A stretch of 64,000 nt of DNA from Mermis nigrescens (taxonomy: Eukaryota > Nematoda > Enoplea > Mermithida > Mermithidae): NCBI GenBank assembly GCA_036768485.1, contig JAVLUZ010000708.1, forward strand, positions 342,538-406,537. The letters run 5' to 3'. Below the pieces are notes generated by a model. That model made no database searches, was not told the DNA's origin, and saw only the letters and a list, made by a program, of their open reading frames with translations. Shown here piece by piece: positions 1 to 11,753 of this stretch (its first letter is position 1; each line of letters opens with the position of its first letter). Position numbers and translations under genes: made by a program.

Positions 1-814
1 ACTAATGGCAAATAGTAAATTTAGGTGATCTTCTGAAAGTTTCCAAAAGTGAGTTTTTGTCTTTAAAGGATTATGTATACTTAGCAAAGCGCTTGGCACT
101 AAATTTTAGAGGGAAGTAAGCTAGATGGCAACGTTAAAATTTATGATTTCTGGTTTTTTGCCATTAGGGTCAGATAATTAAACTTGGCGATCTTCTAAGA
201 GTTTCCAAAGCAAATTATTTCCTTATTAAGAGGATTCTGGAATTTTCGGCGAATATGTCCCTAAGTTACCTCAGTGTACAAGGTTTTTTGAGGGTTGGCT
301 TTTTGAACTTTGGTTTTTTCAACTTGAAGCTATCTTGGTATTTTACAAACTTTCTAAAAAGTACTTGAGGGTGGGTTTTTCATTTGTAAGCTCGATTATG
401 TACTGCATTAGAAAACAAAGGCTTATCTTGATGATTAAAATCTTGGACAATTCATCCAGATTCTCACAAAAACATTATTTTTCAACATTTTCCAGGAGCG
501 GGCAAGAATTCTATTATTTCCCTGAGGGTCAAGCTTAAGCCTAACCCATTTTTTTACTGCATAGGAATTTACATGTTTTTTAATTTTTCTGAGGGAGGTT
601 ATACATACTAAGCAGAGTCCTTGGCATTAATTTTAGAGGAGCTGAAGCTTTTGCAAACTACATGGCAAAGTTTAAATTTAGAATTATTGGGTAATTGCAA
701 TTTAGGGCAAATAATTAATTTTGGCAATTTTCTAAAAGTTTTCAAAACCAATTTTTATTTAAGGATTAAATATAGTTAGTGGAAAGCTTAGTGTAAACTT
801 TGAGTTACATGGTT

Positions 815-1000
815 GGATGTAATGGCTCAACATTGAGGGTGGTCCCGGCCATTTTTAGGGGAGAGGGGGGTTAAATGACATCAAAAAAAACGCCCAAAAA
901 CAACCAAACATTTGATGTTTCCCAAAAAGCGGGAGGGTAGTCTAAAATTTTCCAGCTTTGAGGGAATGGGGGATCCTCCTAAACCCCTGTTAAATGTATG
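815..1000 (+). mobile_element. Family C MITE
   Basis: Starts ATGTAATGGCTCAAC and ends GTTAAATGTATG, matching the family C ends (ATACATGTAACGGCTC ... CCTGTTACATGTAT). A family B element is inserted at its right end. Confidence 0.6.
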
Positions 1001-1002
1001 AG

Positions 1003-1209
1003 CAGTGGCGGATCTAGGATTTTCCTAAGGGGGGAGCGGTACCCCTAAGGGTGGGGGGGCCGGAACCCTGACTTGGGCGGAAAAATTAGCCGTTTTGACC
1101 CGTAAATCGCTAAAAATTGCTCAAAAAATGCTTAATTTTGCGCAATATTATTAACAATGGGGGCGGCCGCCCCCCCCCGCCACCCATCCCCCCCCTAAAT
1201 CCGCCCTGG
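1003..1209 (+). mobile_element. Family B hAT-like MITE (CAGTGGCGGAT ends)
   Basis: Inverted ends CAGTGGCGGATC ... ATCCGCCCTGG. 8-bp duplication TGTATGAG at 995-1002 and 1210-1217. The termini are typical of hAT elements. Confidence 0.8.
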
Positions 1210-1779
1210 TGTATGAGTGGAGCATTTTTAAGGACACCTCTGTGTACAAGTTGTTTAAGGATTGGCTCTTTGAATTTTTGTTTTTTTTTAATCTTAGAAG
1301 CTATCTAGGTATTTGATAAACTCTCTAAAAAACATTTGAAGGCAGTTTTTTCATTTGTATGCTCAATTAAGTACTGCATTAGACAAGAAAGGCTTCGATT
1401 TTTTCCAAGCCTAAGCCTAACGCTGCTTTTTATTGCATAGGTATTTGCATGTTTTCTAATTTTCCAGGTTGCAACATTTCATGATGAATAATTATATTCC
1501 TTTTACTACTTTTTTGAATGATTCAAGCTTCATGTGATGGGATTGGAAGCACAAAGTCTACACCTTTTCAGGTTATGGTACAACATGACCTGCCAGAACC
1601 GTTAGCAGGATCTCGACAAAAGGGTAAGTGGCAGACTCATTCTGAAATGGTAAAAATCTTGCACAATTCATCCAGATTCTCATAAAAACCAAATTTTTTT
1701 AACATTTTCCAAAGAAGGGCAAAAATTTCAATTTTATTAAGAATTGGGTTGAATCAAAAATGTTCTGACTTTCTGCAGA

Positions 1780-2025
1780 ATAGGGAACATCCGATTTTGG
1801 GTAGGGGGATCCCCCTATCCCCCTGTTACATGTATAGAGTAATGGCTTAACATTGGAGGAGGGTCATGGCCATTTTTAGGGGGGATAAATCATCTCCAAT
1901 TTCAATCTAAAAATAGTAAAATAACGCCTAAAAAACGGCCGAAAATTCAATTTTTTTCTAATAATTGAGGGAAGGGGATTAAAAATTTTCTGGCCTTGGG
2001 AGGATAGAAGTATGTCTGCCATTAT
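1780..2025 (+). mobile_element. Two adjoining family C MITE fragments
   Basis: The 3' end of one copy (GGGGATCCCCCTATCCCCCTGTTACATGTAT, 1805-1836) runs into the 5' part of a second copy (AGTAATGGCTTAACATTGG...), which has the family's repeated GGCC and AAAAATTTTCTGG blocks. Confidence 0.5.
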
Positions 2026-2259
2026 GTGTGGGATGCCCTTCACTGATTTTGATCGACAAAATGGGTTGATTGATTGGTTAATACACTAAAACTGAAGCAT
2101 TTTTCAACAATATAGAGCAATAAATCGCCTTACTGTCAAAACAAATGACGGCTGCCTGAGCAATGAAGCTGGCTATGCCAATGATTGTGGAGCAATTGGA
2201 AGTCTTTTGGGCAAGGATAATTTTTGTAGCGTTTTTGTACCTTATAATCATACCTGTTA

Positions 2260-2540
2260 GATGGGGGATTGCTCAAAAAGTTCTGGGGAGGGGTGCAAGA
2301 TTTTTTCAAAGGTAAAAGTGGCCTCAAAAATGATGGTATGGCAAAAAAGCAACCGTTTTCCAATGTTTCTAATTGAGCACTATCTATTGTCTTCAAAAAA
2401 TTTAAAAAAAATAGAAAAAGTTTTCAAAAATTGGATTCTGGGGGGGGGGGGTATTTTGTGGTTCCTGTGAGAGGGGTGTTTGTTTTGGTTTCTTTGCGAA
2501 TGTGCATACCCCCTTTCCCTCAAACCCCCCATGTCCAGGT
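2260..2540 (+). mobile_element. Family A MITE (diverged)
   Basis: Contains the family A series: GGTGCAAGATTTTTTCAAAGG, then a diverged core (CCAATGTTTCTAATTGAGCA), then G-runs, ending CCCCCCATGTCCAGGTATG. Confidence 0.6.
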
Positions 2541-2559
2541 ATGATCCTCACCCTGTGTC

Positions 2560-2795
2560 GGTTGTCTCAAAATTGGGGAGGCAATTTGGGCCAAAGTTAG
2601 GAGGAGTGCTTCCGGGCCATTTTTATAGGTGGGGGTCAATCGACCTCCAATTTTTGTCCAAAAACGCCTAAAGGCTGCCAAAAATTCGATATTCCCATAG
2701 ATTAGGGGAAGGGTGTCAAAAATATTGTAGCATTGAGGGAGAAGGGAGATGTCCGATTTTGGGTTGGGAGATCCGCCCCCACCACTGTTACTTGA
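2560..2795 (+). mobile_element. Family C MITE (diverged)
   Basis: Shows the family C order: GGCCATTTTTATAGG, ACCTCCAATTTTTG, AAAAATTCGAT, then GATGTCCGATTTTGGG and GATCCGCCCCCACC before TGTTACTTG. Confidence 0.45.
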
Positions 2796-3039
2796 ATGGG
2801 TAAAGCATTTTTCAGTTTACTTCTGTGTTATTTTTCGAATTTTGATTTTTAAACTCATAAACTAGGTATTGTTTTAAATTATGCAATGCCAACTTTCAAC
2901 TTGCTTGCAATGCCAACTTTCAACTTGCCCTGTTCTTAAATAATATAGTAATGTCAATGCACCTGGGGACTGAGGGGGAATAATTCCTTGCTGAGGGGAG
3001 GTCAAAAATATCAAAATCTTAAAAGAAATTTTATGCGCT

Positions 3040-5012
3040 TTGCTCACATGGTGCGCAAAGCGCACCATGCGAGCAAAGCGAGCGTGTATAGGTGAGCGAA
3101 GTGCACCATGCAAGCAAAGTGAGTGCATACAGGTGCGCGAAGCGCACCATGCAAGTGAAGTGAGCGCATATAGGTGTGCAAAGCGCATCATGCGAGCGGA
3201 GCAAGCACATACATGGTGCGCGGCATACTCATGCGGTAGCGAGCATGTATAGGTGCGCAAAGCGCACCATGTGAGTGATGTGAGCGTGTATATGGTGTGC
3301 AAAGTGCACCATGCGAGCACAGCAAGCATGTACACAGTCACCATGCGAATGGAGCGAGTGCGTGGGGAGCAAAGCGCACCATGCGAGCGAAGCGAGTGCA
3401 TATATGGTGTGCAAAGTGCATCATGCAAGCAAAGCAACGCGCATATGGTGTGCAAAGCACACCATGCAAGTAGCAGCGAGGTGCGTATATGTGCACAAAG
3501 TGCACCATGCGAGCGGAGCAAGCGCGTATAGGTGCGTGCAAAGCGCACCATGCAAGCTGATTGAGTGCATATAGGAGTGCAAAGCGCCCCATGCGAGCAA
3601 AGTCAGTGCGTATAGGTGTGTAAAGTGCATCATGCGAGCAGAGTGAGCGCATTTAGGTGCACAAAGTGCACCATAAGCGAGCAAAGTGAGCGCGTATAGG
3701 TGCGCAAAGTGCATCATGTGAGTTGAGTGAGTGCCTATAGGTGCACAAAGCGCACCATGCGAGCAAAGCGAGCGCGTATAGGTACACAAAGCGCATCATG
3801 CGAGCTGAGCATGTGTGTACATGGTTTGCGCGTATAGGTGCGCAAAGCACACCATGCACGTGAAGCGAGCGTGTAGAAGTGCGCAAAACGCACTTTGCAA
3901 GCAAAGCAAGTGCATTCACATTCATGAAACACACCATGTGAGCGGAGTGAGTGCTTACAGGTGCACAAAGCGCACCATGCAAGCGAAGCCAGCGCGTATA
4001 GGTGCGTGAGCAAAGCGAGTGCATATAGGTGTGCAAGACACACCTTGCGAGTGAAGCAAGCGCATATAGGTGCGCAAAGCGCACCATGCAAGCGAAGCAA
4101 GCGGGTATAGGTGCACAAAGCACACCAAGCGAGCAAACTGAGCGCGTATAGGTGCATGAAGCGCACCATGTGAGTGAAGCGAGCGCATACAGGTGCATGA
4201 AGTGCACCATGTGAGCGAAGCGAGCGCATATAGTTGCATGAGCAAAGCGAGTGCATATAGGTGCAGCGAGGCACACCATGCAAGTGAAACAAGCATGTAT
4301 AGATGCACGAAGTGCATCATGCGAGCACAGCGAGCGCGTATAGGTGCTCAAAGTGTACCATGTGAGTGGAGCGAGTGCGTACAGTTGTGTGAAGGTCACC
4401 ATGCGAGCGGAGCAAGTGCATATAGGCGTGCAAAGTGCACTGTGCGAGTGGAGCAAGCATGTACAGGTGCACAAAGCACACCATGTGAATGGAGCAAGCG
4501 CATATAGGTGCGCAAAGTGCACCAAGCGAGCGTGCAAGTGCGTATAGGTGCGCGAAGCGCACCATGCGAGCGGAGTGAGCGCCTACAGGTGTGCTAAGTG
4601 CACAATGCGAGCAAAGCAAATACGTATAGGTGAGTGAAGCTGCATCATGCGAGCGAAGCGAGCACGTACATGGTGTGCAAAGCGCACCATGCGAGCGGAG
4701 CAAGTGCATATTTGGTGTGCAAAGCGTACCATACGAGCAGCGCAGCGCGTACAGGTGCACAAAGTGCACTATGCGAGCAAAGCAAGCGCATATAGGAGCA
4801 CGGAGGGCACAATGTGAGCAAAGCTAGCGTGTATAGGTGCACAAAGCGCACTAAGCAAGCAAAGTGAGCGCATACAGGTGCGCAAAGCGCACCATGCAAG
4901 CGGAATGAGCGCATATAGGTGTGCAAAGCTCACCATGCGAATGGAGCGAGCACATATATGGTGCGCAAATATCATGCGTGCCAGCAGAGCATGTACATGT
5001 ATGGTGCGCTTG
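3040..5012. repeat. ~41-bp minisatellite, about 47 units
   Basis: Consensus unit, in pieces: AGGTGCGCAAAGCGCACC, then ATGCGAGCGAAGCGAGCG, then CATAT. The first piece is a perfect 7-bp stem with a 3-nt loop (GGTGCGC-AAA-GCGCACC). Units differ mostly by C-to-T and G-to-A changes at CpG. Long open frames on both strands (residues such as HASEASAYRCAK or LARMVRFAHLYA) are artefacts of the repeat. Confidence 0.95.
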
Positions 5013-5640
5013 TTGAGCAAGGCAGCTGGAATCAGTACAAAGTGCAGTGCAGCCGCACTTTCTTACTTCCCTCAAAGCAAACATGATTCTTGATAATACA
5101 TATTGATGTATATTAATCTGTTTTCTTTATTTTCTTGAAACTTCCTCAATTTTCACCCAATTTTGACGAAATTTTTTTATTTTGTGGAGAATTCTTAGCA
5201 GTATTTGCAAGCAATGCATTGTGATGTGTAAAATTAATTATTCTTACTTTCTTCATAATTCTTCTCAATTTCCATCCAATTGTGAAAATTTTTTATGTTT
5301 TGCAGAGAATGTGAGCAAAGCGAACAAAACAGACAATGCGCTTTGCGCATTGTCTGGTTTCTTTTGGCTAAAGTAGAGGAAAATGGAAAGTCTCAAAAAG
5401 TTATGACAAAAACATTTTCTAATTGAGTTTGGAGTGGACAGTTCATATTAGAGAGATTTAGGTGGTGGTCAACATTATTGACCGAGTTACAGGCTGTTGA
5501 CGTTCATGTGTTTAAGGATAGGCAAAAAGTAAGCCTGCCTTTTGGAATGTTTTGGATTAGTCTCTGAAGCATTGGGGGACTGTGACTGAGTGGGGTTACC
5601 AATGTCATAGGCTTAGGCTTAGTTATTTGCATTCACATTA
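5013..5640. other. No gene seen; AT-rich spacer
   Basis: Contains a duplicated stretch (about 5110-5180 resembles 5240-5310, both CTTTCTTCA...AATTTTCA...CCAATT) and one palindrome ACAATGCGCTTTGCGCATTGT at 5332-5352. Nothing else recognised. Confidence 0.5.
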
Positions 5641-5746
5641 ATGCCAGCGCATGGGCTATGCCTGAGATGAACGAGGCCAAAACTGCAGAGCGAGCAAAGC
5701 AATTTTTGCTCCATTTATGCCTTAGGCTCAGCCCATGTCTGGCACA
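5641..5746. repeat. Small fold-back element
   Basis: Ends TGCCAGCGCATGGGCTATGCC and (complement of the right end) TGCCAGACATGGGCTGAGCC pair as ~20-bp arms around an ~60-bp centre. Confidence 0.5.
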
Positions 5747-5814
5747 AATCTGAATTCGGAAGCAATTGCTTTTGCTACAAATTGAAATCTGAAAAATACC
5801 CACTGCACTTAAAT

Positions 5815-6508
5815 ATTGGTGCTCTAATGTCGCGCACTCTAATGTTGCGTGCTCTAGTGTCGCAGCGCTCTAATGTCGCGCACCCTAATGTTGTGTGCCC
5901 TAATGTCACACGCTCTAATGTTGTTGCGCTCTAATGTAGCGTGCTCTAATGTTGCGCACTCTAATGTTGCGCGCTCAAATGTTGGCGCTCTAAAGTCAGT
6001 GGTCCAATGTCATGCGCTCTAATGTTGCTGTGCTCTGATGTTGTTGCACTCTAATGTTGCATGCTATAATGTCGGCGCTCTAATGTCACATGCTCTAATG
6101 TCATGCGCTCTAATGTTCTTCTCTTATGTTGGGCGCTCTTCATGTCTGCACTCTAATATCGGTGCTCTAATGTCATGCGCTCTAATGTCACTGTGCTCTA
6201 ATGTTGTTCCACTCTAATGTCACACTCTCCAATGTCGGTGCTCTAATATCAGTGCTATAGTGAACCATGCGCTCTAATGTCACGCACTCTAATGTTGCGC
6301 ACTCTAATGTTGCTGCGCTCTAATGTTGTTGCACTCTTATGTCGCGCACTTCAATTTGGCGCTCTAATGTTGTGCGCTCTTATGTCACGCGGCCCTAATG
6401 TCATGCACTCTAATGCCACTGTGCTCTAATGTCATTGCACTCTAATGTCATGCACTCTAATTGTCGGTGCTCTAATGTTGGTGCTCTAATGTTGTTGCAG
6501 TCTAATGT
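5815..6508. repeat. ~15-bp minisatellite, about 45 units
   Basis: Units of GCGCTCTAATGTTGC with 14-18 bp length variation. As in the larger satellite, variants are mostly CpG to TpG/CpA. No gene. Confidence 0.95.
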
Positions 6509-6627
6509 GTTCATGCCAAAATAAGAATAAATAACTAGTTTTCTGACCCCAAAAAGGCTATACAGCAATAGTTTTTCGGCCAGAATCGCAATATAGCGAT
6601 TAGATTTTTAAAGCTTAGGGGCAATAC

Positions 6628-6879
6628 CACACATGGGCGTGGGGGTTAGGGGGAATATGCACCCCCAGAAGTTGAAATACCCCCCCCCCAAAAAAACTAA
6701 AATACCCACCCAGAAAATTTTTTTCGCTTTTTTTGGCAATTTTTTGATGCCATTGGATAGTGCTCGATGAGAAACGTCGGAAATGGGGTTTTTTTCACCA
6801 TACAACTACTTTTAAGACCATTTTTTGACCTTTGAAATTTTTTTTCACTCCCCCAGAATTTCGGTGCTGCCCACCTATG
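6628..6879 (-). mobile_element. Family A MITE
   Basis: Ends CACACATGGGCGTGG ... GGTGCTGCCCACCTATG. Flanks GGCAATAC and TGTAATAC match at 6 of 8 positions as an old target duplication. Confidence 0.75.
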
Positions 6880-7305
6880 TGTAATACCCCCTTCACCCGC
6901 TTGCTCTTGTATGCTCTGTGGGCCTTCTGTAATGAAAAACAGGGAATTTTCTGGGCAAAATAAGGATAAGTGATCGGTCAGAAATTGATAAAAGTTAATT
7001 TTTTCGCAAATGTACTGGAAATTGATCCAAACTGAGAATTTGCATGTTTGGTACATTATTTCAGCATTCATTTCAGGCTTTAAGGCCATTTTACTTTAAA
7101 GCATCAGCTCTCTGGCTGAGTTCTAAGATACATACAAATGATTAGTGAAGGAAAGAATAAGATCTGTGAAATTTAGTGTCATTCAAACAAAATGACAGAG
7201 ATAAGATGAAAAGGGAAGTGCGAATTCACAAATAATTTTGCAAGTGTAAAAGTTAATCATAATTACCAAATTGAAAAGGCTTGTCAAGTCGAAATCGATT
7301 AAGAG

Positions 7306-7588
7306 CACACCTGGGCATGGGAGGAAGGTGGTTGGGGCATGCAACCCTTCCCCCAAGAAACCAAAATACCCCCCCCACCAGGAACTAAAATACCCCCCCC
7401 CAGAATTCAATTTTGAAATTTTTTGTTTTTTTTCTCAATTTTTTGATGCAAATGGATAGTGCTTCATGAGAAACGTTTAAAATGGTGTTTTTTCGTGTTT
7501 TTTTTTGCGATCACACTATTTTTAAGGCCATTTTTTACCTTTGGAAAATCTTTCACACTTCCCCAGCATTTTGTGCTGCCCACATATG
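7306..7588 (-). mobile_element. Family A MITE
   Basis: CACACCTGGGCATGG ... GTGCTGCCCACATATG, with flanks ATTAAGAG and ATTACGAG (7 of 8). Confidence 0.75.
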
Positions 7589-7950
7589 ATTACGAGCACT
7601 GCACATAATTTTGGAGATCTTTACTTCACGACCACAACATGACAAAAGCTTGTGAATTTGTTGAAAAAACATCAACTAAATTGGCATGGGCAGCGATTTG
7701 ATTATGTTGTCGTTTTCAAAACCTTTTGCCAATTGGCATGAGTTATGTTTATCATTTACCTTGTTAAAGAACTTGACTTGGAATATTTAATAATATTTTA
7801 GTTATCCGTTACCATACTATGTACCTAATGTGTAATGCTACATTAACAACAATCAATAGGCAAATGGAGACCGAGTACATATTTACATTAAAACACATTG
7901 AATCATCAGATTGAAGTCTTGTTAATTAATGAAGCACTGTACTGCTTTAG

Positions 7951-8433
7951 GGTCCGAGAACATAGGCAAGCCTTGGATTTTTCCGAAATCCAAAGGTATA
8001 ACGCCCAAGAAGGGAATACCATTAATTGTATAAAAGTTCGGCTTGAAAGCAAGTTTTGCATGGTACGCCTCCTTTTGACAAAAGTGAAGGCCTTTCAGCG
8101 GCAGACCTATGTATTATACATCAATTACGTTTATTAGTGAACAATTTTTTTCTGGTTTTTTGCTTAAAGATGATAGGTAAGCGTGATAAATTCTTCGCAG
8201 GCCGAAGGAAGATTGATCAAAACATTTTGAAAGTATTTGTAGGAGTAGAAAATTAAAAAAAGGAATAAAAGTAAATTCAAAGTTCTGAAGCGCATATTTT
8301 AAATACCAACAGCCTGATTCTAAACTCACTTCTGTGCTCTGAGTCTAAAATTTTTAGAGGCTTCGAGCCTATTGATTGTTTTTGGATGACCTTTAGTCCT
8401 ATAGGAGGCCTAACTTTGAATGAGACATGTTAG
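7951..8433 (+). CDS. Candidate three-exon 3' end of a plus-strand gene
   Basis: Possible exons 7951-7995, 8099-8176 and 8313-8433. Acceptors are TGCTTTAG, GGCCTTTCAG and TACCAACAG; donors are CAAAG|GTATAA and GATAG|GTAAGC. They join in one frame with no stop for about 80 codons: VREHRQALDFSEIQ, then SGRPMYYTSITFISEQFFSG, then a last exon containing SKIFRGFEPIDCFWMTF and ending at TAG. Introns would be 103 and 136 bp. The other frames of 8041-8260 are also partly open, so frame choice rests on splice phase alone. No upstream exons found; function unknown. Confidence 0.33.
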
Positions 8434-8684
8434 TAAATTTTTGAATGGAGTAGAGCTTGGGTGGGATATTGAGAAATCATTTTGTGACTTTTTAAGTTAT
8501 ATATTTTTGCATATGCTAGATATAAATTAATTTTTTAGCTTTTTATATTCTGTATTTTCCAACGAGCTCACTAAAATCACTCAAAACCATTGTTTTTGCC
8601 TTGTTCTTGAGAAACTTAAAATGAGAATTTTGTGTTTTCCTCAAGGATAGATTCAGAGAGAGAGCAGTGAGGGTGGGTGACGAA

Positions 8685-8947
8685 CATACGTGGGCAGCAA
8701 GAAAATTCTGGGGGGTCCACGATTTTTTGAAGGTCAAAAAATGGCCTTAAAAACGGTGATATGGCGATAAAAACATCATTTTTCGACGTTTCTCATCAAG
8801 CACTATCCATTGGCATCAAAAAATTGCGAAAAAAACGAAAAAAAATTTCAAAAATTGATTTCTGGGGGGGTCTTTTGATTTCTGGGGGGGTCTTTTGGTT
8901 TCTGGGGGTCCAGACCCCCCCAGATCCCCCCCCCACGCCCATGTGTG
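8685..8947 (+). mobile_element. Family A MITE
   Basis: CATACGTGGGCAGCAAG ... CCACGCCCATGTGTG, with a perfect 8-bp duplication GTGACGAA at 8677-8684 and 8948-8955. Confidence 0.85.
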
Positions 8948-9204
8948 GTGACGAACGTACATACACACAAACACACACGAGCGTGAGGATCTGGAGTGGG
9001 TATATACCCCTGCAGAAATTGAAAAATCCCCACAGTACTCTAGACCCATAGAATTCTATTCTTAGTAACATTTCTGGTAAGTTTTGGTAATTTTTGGTAA
9101 AATTTCTATGGTCAAAAATTTTTTGGCGAACTGAAGAATTGATGCGTATTCTTTCAATGATTTTAAGCATTTTATCATAATATTTCAAATTTTTTGGCGC
9201 TTTT

Positions 9205-9453
9205 TGCGCAGTACCGAAATTCTGGGGGAGGGGTGAAAAATTTTCAAAGGTAAAATGTCTTAAAAGTGGTCGTATGGTGAAAAACACCATTTTTAGACGT
9301 TTCTCATCGAGCACTATCCAGTGGCATCGAAAATTGCTAAAAAAACAAAAAAAATTTCAAAAATTGAATTGTGGTTGGGGGGGTAATTTGATTTCTGGGG
9401 GTATTCCAACTTGTGGGGGGTGCATATCCCCCAAGCTCCCCCACGCCTACGTG
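9205..9453 (+). mobile_element. Family A MITE, 5' end altered
   Basis: The interior and right end (CCACGCCTACGTGTG) are family A, but the left end GGGCAGCA is replaced by CGCAGTACCGAAATTCTGG. Confidence 0.65.
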
Positions 9454-10082
9454 TGGTCGAGGTATACTCACTAATCACATTTACCGGTTTTCTTGGCGAT
9501 ATGGAAAAAGTAATTTTTACGTCAAAACAGTATCTTGTAGTTCTTTTAGTAAGTTGATATCTCGAGTGTTTTTTGGCGCTTTTTATCAATTTTTACATAA
9601 ATTTTGCGAGTTTTTCGTAAGAAAACTTATCGAATTTCGAAAATGTTTTCACTTTTTTCGCATCATTAGTAATTATGTCTATTAAAAGACGCAAAAATGC
9701 TATTAAATGCAAAATCTCTGAATTTTGCGGACAATTTTTGACATTTTTAGGGAAATTTAAGGTTCCGCCCCCTCCTATAAGAAAATCACAAGGTTCAGAG
9801 GGCCAGCTCAGCCACGTCTCCACTTCTTTGACCGACAACAATGCTCATATTTTTATTCTGTAGGAAATAAATGAACAATCACAGATTTTCTAATCGATTT
9901 TTTTTATTTTCAACTTGACATTTTTGTAGTAATGCATGATTTCTTTAAACGAATTATTTATAACAAGTTATTTCAATTTTATAAAATTAAATAATTTTAA
10001 TAAGATAAAATAATAATAGCTACTAATTTTTTGAATGTGACTAAATCCTGTCCTCCAGTATCATCATTTACACAGATGACTA

Positions 10083-10576
10083 TACATGTAACAGCTTGAA
10101 AATTCAGGTGAGGGTCCCTGGTCAGTTTTGGGCTGTGCAGGGTGGTAAGCTTACGTGGGCAGCAAGAAAATTCTGAGGTGGTGCAAGATTTCTTGAAGGT
10201 CAAAAAATGGCCCTAAAAATTGTAGTATGGCGATGAAAACACCATTTTTCGACGTTTCTCATCGAGCACTATCCATTGGCATCAAAAAATTGTGAAAAAA
10301 ACGAAAAAATTTTCCAAGAATTGAATTCTGGGGAAGGGTATTTCGCTTTCTGGGGGGGTGTTTATGTTTCTGGGGATGCATACCCCCAAACCCTCCCCCC
10401 TCCCCCCACGCCCAGGTGTGGTGGTAAGTGACCTCCTATTTTTGGCCAAAGATACCTAAAAATTCAACTTTTCCTAAAAAAAGGTGAGGGACTCAAAAGT
10501 TCTCTTACTTTGGGGGGTTAAAGGACGTCCGACTTTACATAAGGAGGATCTCTAAACATCCCCCTCTTACATGTAT
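10083..10576 (+). mobile_element. Family C MITE carrying a nested family A element
   Basis: Left end TACATGTAACAGCTTGAAA, right end CCCCCTCTTACATGTATG. The family A element 10150-10420 interrupts it. Confidence 0.65.
10150..10420 (+). mobile_element. Family A MITE nested in family C
   Basis: CTTACGTGGGCAGCAAG ... CACGCCCAGGTGTG, with a perfect duplication GTGGTAAG at 10142-10149 and 10421-10428. Confidence 0.85.
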
Positions 10577-11381
10577 GCTGATGGCTCTACAGTGTCCATG
10601 TAAACAATAATGAACAACGAGAATAATTTTCAGCTGGCAGCAAAACACAATCGAGCACAGTTTCTGTCATAGACATAGCCTTAAGCGTACTATTTATCGA
10701 TAGCAATTTATCAAATAAAACATAATTAGCTGTAAAAAAGCATAAAAAGTAAGAAAACTCTTGGATGTGAAAGGCTTTCATCCTGAGGAATTCATCAGAT
10801 CCCTAATGTTACATATGACTGTGTGCACGCATGAGCGCGCAGGGACATAGCTGTGGGGGGGGGGGGTAGGGGGCAGGGTCTAATCCCCAAAATTTTAAAA
10901 GTATTTGTATTTTTTACAGTCCTCCAAAGGAATAATTGTAACTTCTTGAAGCTTAACTGTTTTAAAAATCGCCAGAATAGATTTGAGCATACGTTTAAGC
11001 TACTAAACACAAAATTTTTTGGTTCTTCAAGCTAAATTTATTCTTTGTTGCATAACTTGCAGAAAGATTTCAAAATTTTCTGACGACTAAAGCATAATTA
11101 TTTATTTTCTATATTGCTTTTGTTTGCAATCTAAGCGATAGGAGTATACATAAGTTAATGAATTTTCAACATGTTTGACGACACAATTTTTGAAGACAAG
11201 CAAAATTGACATAATTTTTTACTTTTTTCGAACCTTCTCCTCTATGTCTTGCTGAAAAATGCTCGAAAACACCATTTTTTGTCTACAATAGTTGTTCAGA
11301 TATCCGAGTTCAAAATTTTAGTCTTACAAATCCATTGGTCAGCTGTGTCCCTGGTGAGCGCTTAGGGTTTGGGCATTCTCC

Positions 11382-11753
11382 CTAATTTAATAAACATCCG
11401 CTAGCATTTTTTTTTAGTCTTTGCCCACTATAATGCAGACCCTCGATTTCAAGTGCTGCCTTCGTACAAATAATGCGTGTCCGATTTTGATGCCTCAAAA
11501 ATCTTCTATCTTTTAGGCATTGATTTCGAGGATAAACTCTTTTCACTTGGGTTTTGCTTGGAGTCTCAACTTTCTGTGACTTTATTCTGGTGTCTGAATT
11601 ATTTTTATTTTTTGTTATGGATAATTGTTTTTGAATTTTAGCGAATCGTTTTCGTAGTTTATGCAATAAAGGTAGGCAAACAAGGTACGACGAGTAGGTA
11701 CATATGCAGATATCATCTTCTAATAGACCATATGGACAGGAATAAGAAGAGAT
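11382..11753 (-). CDS. Candidate terminal exon, basic protein of unknown function
   Basis: An open frame of 123 codons ends in TAG and follows a good acceptor (pyrimidine-rich CTCTCTATCTTTGC ... TTTCAG). It starts ISSYSCPYGLLEDDICICTY, with four cysteines in the first 30 residues, then turns lysine/arginine-rich (LLHKLRKRFAKIQKQLS, LKDRRFLRHQNR). No upstream exon was identified and I recognise no family. It could be a chance ORF, but its composition is less AT-driven than nearby sequence. Confidence 0.33.
   Translation of the reverse strand: MSSYSCPYGLLEDDICICTYSSYLVCLPLLHKLRKRFAKIQKQLSITKNKNNSDTRIKSQKVETPSKTQVKRVYPRNQCLKDRRFLRHQNRTRIICTKAALEIEGLHYSGQRLKKNASGCLLN

Larger units (their letters stand above)
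1..1740. repeat. Diverged low-GC repeat, about three partial copies
   Basis: Blocks recur with drift: 20-240 resembles 590-790; 265-440 resembles 1225-1400; 430-590 resembles 1410-1460 and 1645-1740. Shared words include GTACTGCATTAGA and AATTCATCCAGATTCTCA. No coding frame is convincing. MITEs at 815-1209 interrupt it. Confidence 0.55.

Noticed and set aside
2874..5093. Many overlapping open frames up to ~290 codons on both strands
   Set aside because: They are translations of the 41-bp minisatellite. A unit of 41 bp cycles through all frames and its sequence lacks stops in several, so length here is not evidence of coding.
3040..6508. Regular repeats that might be CRISPR arrays
   Set aside because: Units are contiguous with no unique spacers, period 41 and 15 bp with drifting sequence, and the genome is eukaryotic.
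8177..8200. 24-bp GTAAGC...TTCGCAG span as a real intron
   Set aside because: Far shorter than the 63-67 bp minimum seen in this window, and the frame closes soon after.
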